The notes beneath the pieces were generated by a model that saw only the letters and a program-made list of their open reading frames with translations, did no database searches and had not been told where the DNA came from. From Phoronis ovalis (lineage: Eukaryota; Phoronida; Phoronidae): a DNA stretch of 16,433 bases. Shown here piece by piece: positions 8,705 to 16,433 of the stretch. The translations under genes were made by a program, and so were the position numbers. The stretch's first letter is position 1. Every line of letters starts with the position of its first letter. The DNA lies in assembly GCA_028565635.1 (NCBI GenBank), contig JAOXYB010023792.1, forward strand, positions 1-16,433, given 5' to 3'.

Positions 8705-10523
8705 GTACAAGACGAACTTGTGTCCAACTGATTTACTGAATAACAAAGAATATTAAATAAATTACTTATTTTTAGCCACAACTTAGACAAAATAGTATGC
8801 ACTTTACTAAAAAACAAGGTTCTGATATAAATATTCATGAAATTCAAGAAAAAGATATTTTCCTGAGCTGACATTTGTTTTCTTTTTAAAATTTTCTACA
8901 AACTTGAGATTAAACAAGATCTTATGTTGTGTTCTCTTCGTACTAGTCAGTACTGTTTCTTTCCTAGAGCAAAACATATTTACTTTAATTAGTGTAATTA
9001 AGTGTTTTAACAAATGTGATTTATGTAGTCAAAGATAAGTATGCACTTTTCTTGCTTCAGAATTTGACTAAATGAAAAGATAAGAGTAACTCACTATACT
9101 AGAGCCTATTATATGGCCCAGTATCTTATATTTTATATTTTATATATGCATAGACAACACATTATGGTCATGTGAAGTACGTATTACATATTCTATTTTA
9201 TTATATCCTGATAAAACTATTTCAATATATGACATAAAATATGGGACTTTTAAAGTACAATAGGCCTGAATGTCAAGGGCAAATGTTCCTATTGTACTAA
9301 ATAATGCCTGTACTCAATTTTCTGTTTTACGCTTCAGGTGGTATGATGTAACTAGCTTTTCCATTTAAAAATAGCATCTATAAATGCACATCCAAAATTT
9401 ATCAATATTGACAAAATACTGATGAATTCCATGTTAAAAAGAGACAAGAAATCTATACTGACTTGCTAAAGAAAAATGTTGTTTGTCAATGTTCAATCTG
9501 TAACTGATGATTGGTACTTAAAAAAAACATGTGGTGTAACAAATCAAATAGTGATTTACAAAATAACCTAACCAAGATCAGGTAAAAATCCAAGAAGATA
9601 CTATTTTGAATTATTTAGTACCAGGAAAACAAGAAACAGCTAAAATATTATCATAAACTTGATATTATACAAGTTAATACACACATCACTATATTAATAT
9701 GCGGCTCCCATGTTTTCATTACACCTGTACACCTGACAGTGCTTGCAACAAGTAATTGATTGAGGATTTTCAAAGGCTAATGTCACCAAGGTACTCAAGA
9801 CGAGATATCTCAAGTGCCTTCATTGCCATTTGTGTGGTACAACAAGGTTCTTAATTTCTATCCAGGCAAAAACTGCTTGCACTCTGAAGAAACTAATGTT
9901 TCTATACAGCATGCACAATTTTCATATTGATCATATTATAAATACGATCCAGATTAATCATGCACAGCCACCTTTAAATAGTAATCCAATCTCCACATCA
10001 CATCACTGCATGAATAAATCAGACACAATGGCACTGCTTATAAAACATAAGGGGCCATATACCAAAATACGCTAGATTTTACTATACACCTGCATAAAAT
10101 CAGTACTTACCACTACAGAATAAATTACTGACAGACAAGCAAACAGTAGATAGCCGATATTCATAAGTCAGAAATGAAATAAAAACTCCCAAGAAACATC
10201 ATCTAAAAACTATCTTCTTCTCCAAAATGTTTGTCACCCAGAATTATCAACATTGACCATAAAGTGACACCAATCTTGCCTTTTCAAAATCAGTCTTACA
10301 TGTAGCCAACCCTTTAGGTACAGTTCAGTAGCTCTTTAACAGCTCTACTATTTCCACTTAAAAGTTATTTATAGCTCAGGAAAGGATCTAAGATTAAGGT
10401 TTTAAAAGGATGATATATGCAGCCAACAGTGGGATGAATTATAAATATGCTTAATTAAAGTATGCAGCAAAACATGTACAGGTTAAATGGATCTGCTAAG
10501 TAATTTTATTCAAAGCTTACAGA
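8705..10523. other. Non-coding stretch, probably intron of the minus-strand gene
   Basis: This lies downstream (minus strand) of the GTAAGT donor at 10709, so its right part at least should be intron. I found no downstream exon with confident borders. Weak open frames (8807-9013 minus, 9830-10075 plus) have no domain signal. A 19-codon minus-strand frame near 9760-9820 looks peptide-like but lacks a good acceptor. A palindromic pair lies at 9254-9298. Confidence 0.5.
9254..9298. repeat. Perfect 11-bp inverted repeat with 23-nt loop
   Basis: AGTACAATAGG (9254-9264) and CCTATTGTACT (9288-9298) are perfect complements separated by 23 nt. Arm and loop size would allow a simple RNA hairpin, but the stem is too short for a typical animal pre-miRNA. 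The flanks show no obvious target duplication. Confidence 0.65.
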
Positions 10524-10703
10524 TTAATGATAGCAACAGAAATAAAAAATAGCTAAGCCTGCTGTTCTCAAGTACCCTTTTTGATGTTGTTGGCAATCCT
10601 GCCAGCAGCACAGCAAACCAAGTTTGCTAGGTGTATTAAAAAGAGCGAAATGGCATATTGGAGAATTAATCCCGACACCTGACAACAGATTATTAGAGTA
10701 TGT

Positions 10704-10709
10704 ACTTAC
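10704..10709 (-). other. Splice donor GTAAGT of the main exon
   Basis: On the minus strand the coding segment reads ...GGA CAT AAA GCA|GTAAGTAC. The six intron bases match the consensus 5' splice site perfectly, although the exon ends in A instead of G. It falls exactly between codons (phase 0) after codon 410. The open frame continues past it for 61 codons to a stop at 10524, but that tail is of different character (VSTYSNNLLSGVG onward, hydrophobic and Cys/Gln-rich) and is best explained as intron read-through. Confidence 0.8.
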
Positions 10710-11939
10710 TGCTTTATGTCCATCATTACAGAAAGGGAACCCACTGCTCTCATAGGTGCATATAGGAAACAGTAACTCTTGAGGCTGATCTATTTCATCA
10801 ACTGTAGAATCAGAACAAAACGATGACGCATCGGATAATGATGATGAAATACTGCAATTCGATAAATTTCTTGACAATTTTCTGTTGCAAGGTAGATTAA
10901 GACAATCCACACATTCTATGTTGCATTCAAGTTCTGGAATGACGAGTGGTGGATCCACATCAAAACTAGGACTTTCAGCATCATCAAAACTATGATCGCT
11001 AACAATTACTGAAGGTACTTTATGTAATTTTGGAGCCATCTTCTTCCCATTGTGTGTACCACTTAACTTATTTTGTACAACAGGTTTAGGAACTTTGAAA
11101 TTATCTTCAGTTGTGACATGGTGAACCGATTCATTTCCAAGATGATTGGTGACATTTTTGCTGCATTCATAATGCAAATTTGCATGGTCTGTACAGCAAT
11201 GTTTACTGGCACAAGTATCCACATTCTCTAATTGTTCAAAAAGTTTTGGCTCCACGGATTCCAGTAACGAGGGATCTAGTAAATCGGCATCTCTTAGATC
11301 AACAGCAGAGTCGGCACCACTTGACTTCCGACTTAAACTTTTATAACCCAACTCATCCAGTGACAAGTAGGATTTTGTCCCTGAGTCATCATCACAAATT
11401 TCTACTTGTGAATTTTTATTGCTACTGTAGTCAATCATTGCACTATCTGTAAATCTTCGCTGCCTTGAAGTTTGTCTGTCTTCCATTAATACTGTTTCAT
11501 TTTGCTCCAACAATGATGGATCATAACTATATTTTAAATCTGATATTTTATGGTTCCTGTCGGAGTATGTGGAATGTCTCCTACTTTCTGAATGTTTTTC
11601 TACTGCACTATTATTTAGCATATCTATAGCTTCTGTACTTTTCGCTTCACCCAACCCTTTGGAATTATTCTTTACCTGCTTAGAATAGCGACATGGGTTA
11701 TAGGAACTGGATAAATACTGATCTAATGAACTATTGGAATTGCACTTTGAAATCTCTTCCAATGAAGAATACATTTGTACGAGTTCACCAACTGATAGTC
11801 TTGCTTCTGTAGCACTTATATCATTATTAGTCATATTTGAGTAATTCTTCACCAATTCCTCTATAGACGGCCTTCTTTCGCGTAATGAACGTTCCTTAAG
11901 TGAGTCTGACCAAGTTCGTTCGGGTTTATAATTCTCCAT
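10710..11939 (-). CDS. Large 5' coding exon of an unrecognised Ser-rich, disordered protein (partial, 410 codons)
   Basis: I do not recognise the family. Seen: ATG at 11939-11937 with G at -3 and G at +4, preceded in frame by TAG six codons upstream, so this is the first possible start in frame. The exon ends at a phase-0 GTAAGT donor. The product is hydrophilic, Ser/Asn/Asp-rich, with no signal peptide or membrane segment. There is a duplicated motif R-x-S-[IV]-x-E-L-V-x2-Y-S at residues 23-34 (RPSIEELVKNYS) and 47-58 (RLSVGELVQMYS), and DPSLLE twice (140-145, 222-227). Basophilic-kinase or 14-3-3-like sites are RRPS (22-25), RRHS (120-123), RRFT (161-164), RKSS (204-207) and RKLS (353-356). 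PSVIVSD lies at 309-315. A cysteine cluster (C339, C343, C346, C351) is followed by NCSI at 361-364 and a Ser-rich run. Inferred: the regulatory N-terminal part of a larger intracellular signalling or scaffold protein whose folded domains lie in later exons. The alternative, a complete protein of 471 residues reading to 10524, is less likely. Confidence 0.85.
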
Positions 11940-12067
11940 ATCAGCATGAGCACCCTATGTTTGCCATTAACCAACAGCAAACAGTATCTTCCTTGATGAT
12001 TAAATGTTATCAGTAGTGTACAAGCATTGTGTTTAGCCTCACTCCAAACTAACGGAAATCACATAAC
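11940..12067 (-). promoter_or_regulatory. 5' leader part of the main exon with four upstream AUGs
   Basis: This is the leader between the acceptor at 12068 and the main ATG. Upstream AUGs on the minus strand: ATGTGA, a start-stop uORF (12064-12059); a 5-codon uORF (12027-12010); an 8-codon uORF MANIGCSC (11967-11941) whose stop ends one base before the main ATG; and an overlapping out-of-frame ATG at 11947 that runs to a TAG at 11861-11863. If the leader is transcribed as drawn, this number of short uORFs predicts repressed or regulated initiation at the main AUG. The ATGTGA uORF straddles the area right after the splice junction. Confidence 0.6.
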
Positions 12068-12092
12068 CTGCAATAAAAAAAAACAATAAAAG
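12068..12092 (-). other. Splice acceptor with long poly-T tract
   Basis: On the minus strand the sequence reads TTTTATTGTTTTTTTTTATTGCAG, then GTTATG. The uninterrupted pyrimidine tract directly followed by an AG with no nearer AG is a strong animal 3' splice site. It puts an intron in the 5' leader, with at least one non-coding first exon further right (beyond about 12,100). Confidence 0.75.
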
Positions 12093-13894
12093 ATAAATAA
12101 ATGTAGGTAGACAGTTCATGCCCAGTATTTCATTTTAAATCACCAATAAATAATGTAAGGTTACACATGTATCTAAACTGAAACATTATTAAATACATAA
12201 AATAACAACAAAATTATTCCTGCCAAAAACACTATCACATATTATAATAGCTTACTTTATTAGACCATGTGATGTCCCTAGTTTAATTACCAACAGATCA
12301 TACAAGGAAAAACAAGGTGAAAATTGTTGTACATGTGTTCGATTCATGACACAAACGTAATTATTCATATAGCGTTTTATCTCTAGATACAGTAACCACA
12401 CAATGATATAACTGTTTACTATCCTATTTGTGTTAGCTCTTTAGCCAAAACAGTGTGATGCATCTTTTTAAATTACCATGCACTATAGCGAAGAAACTGA
12501 AAAACAAAATTACGAATAATAAAAAATAATTAATATTCAACTAATCATAACATCGACATACACCCAAATAACATGTCTTCCATCCCATTGTGGTGAAAGT
12601 TTAATAAATCCGTGTTTCCTATTTACTTCACAGAACCCTGTGATACACCTTTTTCCCACTATTGGCCATAGCCCATTGACATATACAATAAAAGAGGTCA
12701 ATTCCAATTAAATTGTTGTTATTCATATTGGTTCACCTTTGACAACTAATTAGGTTTATAGTCATTTGGCTAAGAATCACTGTTTGATTGTAATTGTGAT
12801 CACTAATTTTGTTCCTTATTCTGTTCTCTAACCATCAGCTGCCTTATTTCATGTAGAATTATCATAGCATCACTTCTTATTGGTTAATGATAAAAATGTA
12901 AGGCTAATACCAGACACCTTTAAAACATTTATGACTGCAGAGGCTATGGCACTTGTACAGTATTTGCCTCCTGTATGATAATGGTTTGTTTATGAATTCT
13001 GGTAGTCTACTTCTGACAATTGTTAGAATATAAACTGGTTTTATAATATACCTACATGTATGTTGTCTACATAGCATCATGAATCTGTTAGGTAGATATT
13101 GATGGAATATAAAGCTTAATATATACTGCTACAAAAACTGCTTATATGAAGTAATCAATAATGTATTAAAAATGACAGTATCACCACACAAGAATAAATG
13201 TAATGCTGGTACTCAGATGTGTGTATGAAATTAGATGCATTAAAACACATCATTTTCTAGAGTAGTCAAATTAATTATCATAAATCAGTGATAAACAAAA
13301 AACATTGTACAGAGCCAACTATAAGTTAATATCCCCAGATAGATAAAATGTTAATAATACATATTGTAGGTACACAAGGGTTATGTACTATGGTTAAATA
13401 TAGATATTATGCTGGTGGTTAAATATAGGTATAAAAGGCCAATTAAAACACAAGAGAATTACCTGCAGTAAATATATTATAATTATATATGAAGTATATG
13501 GACAAGCAAGAGGCTAATTATATTTAAATACCTGCTATAGATACATATGTCGAATTTATTTTAGGTTAATATTAGCAATGTTAATGAACAAACAACTAAT
13601 CAACTAAACTACCTTACTATAGGAACCAGGGGAATGGATATTAATTTCCATGACCCTTGATGGCCCAATTTTTTATTTTTTTTTGTGATTTGTGAAATAA
13701 AGTTTATTTTGCTTAACATGGGCTTTTTCATATATGCATGACGCTTGGCAGATGATCCTTTGTTAGATGTTAGAAATGAATTTGAGAATTTGTACCTGTT
13801 GACCCATGATTTTCCTCCCCCATCCACCAATCACACATGTGATTTTAATTCCTGTGTATTCGTGAAAAAGTGTTTTGATTTCCTGATATCACAG

Positions 13895-13905
13895 CCCCCC
13901 CCCCC
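13895..13905 (+). repeat. Poly-C tract (C11)
   Basis: Eleven consecutive C residues followed by TTTATAATC in strongly AT-rich DNA. It is a homopolymer slippage site and a possible sequencing uncertainty. No function is proposed. Confidence 0.9.
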
Positions 13906-14415
13906 TTTATAATCTACTTTATCTAGATACCGTGGAGACTTGGCAGGTGAGGTATATTATATGCAGATCTTGCCATATGCTTTACAATGTCGAAACACCA
14001 TCAACTGCTCCAACATATGTTCCCATCACTAGAAATGTAATGAACTTCACATTCAAATGAATAGATCAGGCTACACATAAAAAACTATTTTATTATATTC
14101 TTGTAAATGCATATTACTCTGTGGTTTATGTTCTATATTCACACTATATCAAAATGATTGCTTCAAACTTGGACAATAAACTGACCAAATAATTTCAAAC
14201 AGCAAGCAATATATATATGGATGATTGGGTAATATTTAACTCTGCCTCAATCTTTTAGGAGTTTTGAAATTTGGTATAGTTTACCGTACTTGGATCTTTG
14301 AATTTTTTATCAATTTATCCAGATGGGGCATGCAAACACATGTTGCATATTTATATGCTCAGTGCTATAACATTATTGTTACTCATATTTTAAATGAAGA
14401 ACTGGCAGTGAAATT

Positions 14416-14478
14416 GTCAATTTTGTGTATAAATAAAGTAACATTGCGACAATGTTACTATTTATACATGAAACTGAT
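14416..14478. repeat. Long hairpin, ~30-bp stem with 3-nt loop
   Basis: The core is a perfect 9-bp stem GTAACATTG-CGA-CAATGTTAC (14438-14458). After a 2-nt bulge (AA on the left), GTATAAATA (14427-14435) pairs with TATTTATAC (14459-14467). Beyond that, 14421-14426 pairs with 14468-14473 including two G-T wobbles, and after one mismatch 14416-14419 pairs with 14475-14478. About 28 of 31 positions can pair. The total length (~63 nt) suits a pre-miRNA-like precursor, but the 3-nt loop is too tight for a standard one unless terminal pairs open. A short palindromic mobile-element remnant is the alternative. Confidence 0.7.
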
Positions 14479-15426
14479 TTGTGATAGTATCAATCCACCT
14501 ATGGTCTGTCTTATGGATAACCCACTTTAACATTCATTAAGGTGTTCAAATGTTTGATCATTAAAAGACAAAGAAATATTACTATTAGCCTATGTACATA
14601 GCAGCCTGGTATAGCAGAAGGAATGTTTCTGCCATGACAAAACACCAGGATTTTGTTAATCTGACTTTTATGTGTTAAAATGTGTTCTTGCATGGAAACA
14701 ATTTTGAATTTAAGTGCCTGTTAAAGTAAACATACACAGCTAATACATACTGTTTTAAGAAAAAACTATTATTTAAAAATAGCACACATCTAAACCATAC
14801 AACCTGCTAGAAAAGAACCCCATTTATGCAGTAACAATTTTATGTTTTATCTAAATATGCTGTCACAATTAACTAACTTCATTCCATGGATTGGAAGAGA
14901 AGTGTGTGGGTGCACAATTTTTGAAAAAGCCTACAGAATTTGAAAATTTAGTAAAATATAACAAAAATAATAGAAATCATCAGTTGCATCACTTGCACTT
15001 TGCAAATTCGTACCTGAAATGGCATATTGACCATACAAGGAGGAGCTGTCCTTCCAATCACTGATTAAAGAATTAATTTCAAATATTAATTTAGCCCAAA
15101 AGATAATTTAAATTATTAGGTTATGGACCTATCATAATACTTCCAGAAACAGAAAGATTTTGTCATAAGACCGAAAACTAAGAAAGATTCGGTTTCTAAC
15201 AAAATTTACATTTTTTTGAATAAGATTATAAATACTATCACCAAATGTCATTAAATAAACATTCAATCTGACATAACAATTATTACCACTGACCTTTATA
15301 TCAAAACCAAGATGTGTAGATAAATATGAACTGAAAATTGAACTTTGCCTATAATGATGGACAATTCCACCCCTGTGCACTAATATGTCATGTCCAACCA
15401 CTGTGGTGATTAGTTTTTTTCCCACA

Positions 15427-15481
15427 TTCCTGTTTACACAGGAAGTATTACACAACAGCGTGGTCGTGTGTAAGTTCCTGT
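15427..15481. repeat. Three-arm inverted repeat with mutually exclusive hairpins
   Basis: TTCCTGT occurs at 15427-15433 and 15475-15481, and ACAGGAA lies between at 15438-15444. The middle arm can pair perfectly with the left arm (loop TTAC) or with the right arm. In the second case, inner arms TTACACA (15448-15454) and TGTGTAA (15467-15473) add another perfect 7 bp around a 12-nt loop. The arms lie inside open frames on both strands (15132-15500 minus, 15385-15627 plus), which I consider chance. Confidence 0.65.
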
Positions 15482-16433
15482 TGCCTGATAACAATGTCAC
15501 TAATAGTTGTCATTCATGTTTTATAGTCACTTTGAATAACATATGTAACTTTAAACTTTTTATTCACAATCTATTCCTACTCAATATCATTCAGAATCCT
15601 CCACCTGGAACTCAAAACATAGTTTAATGATTCATTCATGTCAAAATTAAGAATATAGTACTGAATATTAAAAGTTCAATATCAACAAAAATTTATGAAC
15701 AAAACAAACAGAGCGATACTTTTGAAATTCCAAATATGTTATTTTCAATTTAAATTATGACATCGATCATACACATAAGTACTATCTTAGCAACAGGGCC
15801 CATTCAGTTACGTACTAATTAACATAAAATCACAAATGTTGATGGACACTACAAAATAAGATGACAAATCTGGTCACAGTGGTTCAGTTGTGTACCTAAA
15901 TACTACAAACCTCACTTAAAGGGACCAAACTCATAAGATCAAGATGTTTAAACCAAAACAGTGTACAGGTGTCACAAATAATGAAAATACACTTGTAACA
16001 AAATAGGGCATGTATACAATAATAAAGCCTTTTCAACCTTTTGTATTGTTTGCTTTAAACCACATCAATACTCTGGAAAAATTGTTTTTGTCCACTCCTC
16101 AAAATAGAACTGTGCTGTTTATAATGATAATAGCTCTGTCACGAAAACAAGAGCAACTAATTGTCTTAAAACAGGTCATAAAATCATCACATATCATTTA
16201 GGTTCTCGGAAGAAGGATGTGGATGAAAATTCCAAAATTAAATAGGAGCCATAAGATTTTCACTGTTCATGTATTGCCCAAGTTATTTCATCAGGTTAGT
16301 AGTAGGAGTATGGGTCAAATGTCTTACATATTACTTTACAAAAGGATTTTTCAGCAGGGTGGATAGATGAGAGTTGATTTTATTTAAAATTAATCAAGCA
16401 CTAAATGTAATCTAACACACAGATTATATGTTA

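Larger units (their letters stand above)
12093..16433. other. Non-coding stretch: 5' intron and/or upstream DNA
   Basis: About 4.3 kb with no supported coding region. Open frames of 60-122 codons (13609-13830 minus, 14264-14530 plus, 14511-14693 minus, 15132-15500 minus, 15385-15627 plus, 16010-16201 plus) overlap each other or hairpins, have no domain and no matching splice signals. The untranslated first exon and promoter of the minus-strand gene should lie here or beyond the right edge, but I could not locate them. Small features are a run of 11 C at 13895-13905, a 16-bp near-identical direct repeat (13392-13407 and 13417-13432), and the hairpins at 14416-14478 and 15427-15481. Confidence 0.5.

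Noticed and set aside
8524-8874. 116-codon minus-strand open frame
   Set aside because: It reads through the internal repeat units and right end of the miniature transposon and into flanking DNA, so it crosses the insertion boundary and cannot be an ancestral gene.
9760-9830. Minus-strand peptide-like frame MAMKALEISRLEYLGDISL followed by TGA, considered as a downstream exon
   Set aside because: It is only 19 codons after the first ATG, with an in-frame TAA shortly upstream. The nearest AG has no pyrimidine tract, so it does not support a splice acceptor.
10524-10709. Continuation of the main open frame for 61 codons to a stop
   Set aside because: The frame crosses a perfect GTAAGT donor and the character of the peptide changes abruptly after it. 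Intron read-through is the simpler explanation, although a retained-intron isoform ending at 10524 cannot be excluded.
12330-12360. TTCGATTC string resembling a tRNA T-loop
   Set aside because: There is no matching acceptor stem, anticodon arm or D-arm around it on either strand.
15132-15500. 122-codon minus-strand open frame, upstream of the main exon
   Set aside because: It has no domain, a mixed composition and no donor or acceptor of quality at either end. It overlaps a plus-strand open frame and the three-arm hairpin. A 5' coding exon here would also conflict with the in-frame stops in the leader before the main ATG.
1-16433. Window length close to an animal mitochondrial genome
   Set aside because: There are no rRNA, tRNA or respiratory-chain genes, and introns and dispersed repeats are present, so this is nuclear DNA.

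Overview
The window looks like AT-rich nuclear DNA of an animal, most likely an invertebrate metazoan. The one convincing gene is split by introns with canonical GT/AG borders. Most of the sequence is non-coding, and there are several dispersed repeats of the kind common in marine invertebrate genomes. A terminal GGGGCACT element with internal ~32-bp units, and long AGGTCA-rich repeats, remind me of invertebrate deuterostome, mollusc or cnidarian DNA. I cannot fix the species. There is no operon structure, no bacterial-type gene packing, no recognisable tRNA or rRNA, and no CRISPR array.

Coding content is all on the minus strand. The strongest gene model is a 1,230-nt coding segment (11939 down to 10710, 410 codons). 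It starts at a well-placed ATG and ends exactly at a GTAAGT donor. Upstream is a short leader (12067-11940) that begins at an excellent splice acceptor (12068-12092) and carries four upstream AUGs. The protein part is Ser/Asn-rich, acidic and predicted disordered, with a duplicated R-x-S-[IV]-x-E-L-V-x2-Y-S motif, a duplicated DPSLLE motif, several basophilic-kinase-like sites and a cysteine cluster near its end. I do not recognise the family. About 8.4 kb further along the same strand, a second, weaker coding segment (2265 down to 2110, 52 codons) also starts with ATG, also ends at a phase-0 donor, and carries a similar cysteine cluster followed by a CSI tripeptide. A plausible but unproven reading is one gene with two alternative first coding exons, spliced to common exons beyond the left edge of the window.

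Layout from left to right: 1-1129 featureless; 1130-1610 a degenerate ~31-bp minisatellite; 1611-2103 no gene; 2110-2265 candidate exon; 2282-3822 featureless; 3823-4879 a duplicated AGGTCA-rich repeat with nested hairpins and nuclear-receptor-like direct repeats; 4880-8362 non-coding with a few inverted repeats; 8363-8704 a miniature DNA transposon with an 8-bp target-site duplication and an internal 32-bp array; 8705-10709 non-coding, probably intron; 10710-12067 the main exon; 12068-16433 non-coding (5' intron and/or upstream DNA) with two unusual hairpin structures.

The best-supported observations are the main exon with its uORF-rich leader, the MITE with its target-site duplication, the clustered AGGTCA direct repeats, and the pair of phase-0 minus-strand exons sharing a cysteine motif. 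No finding amounts to a demonstrated new system.
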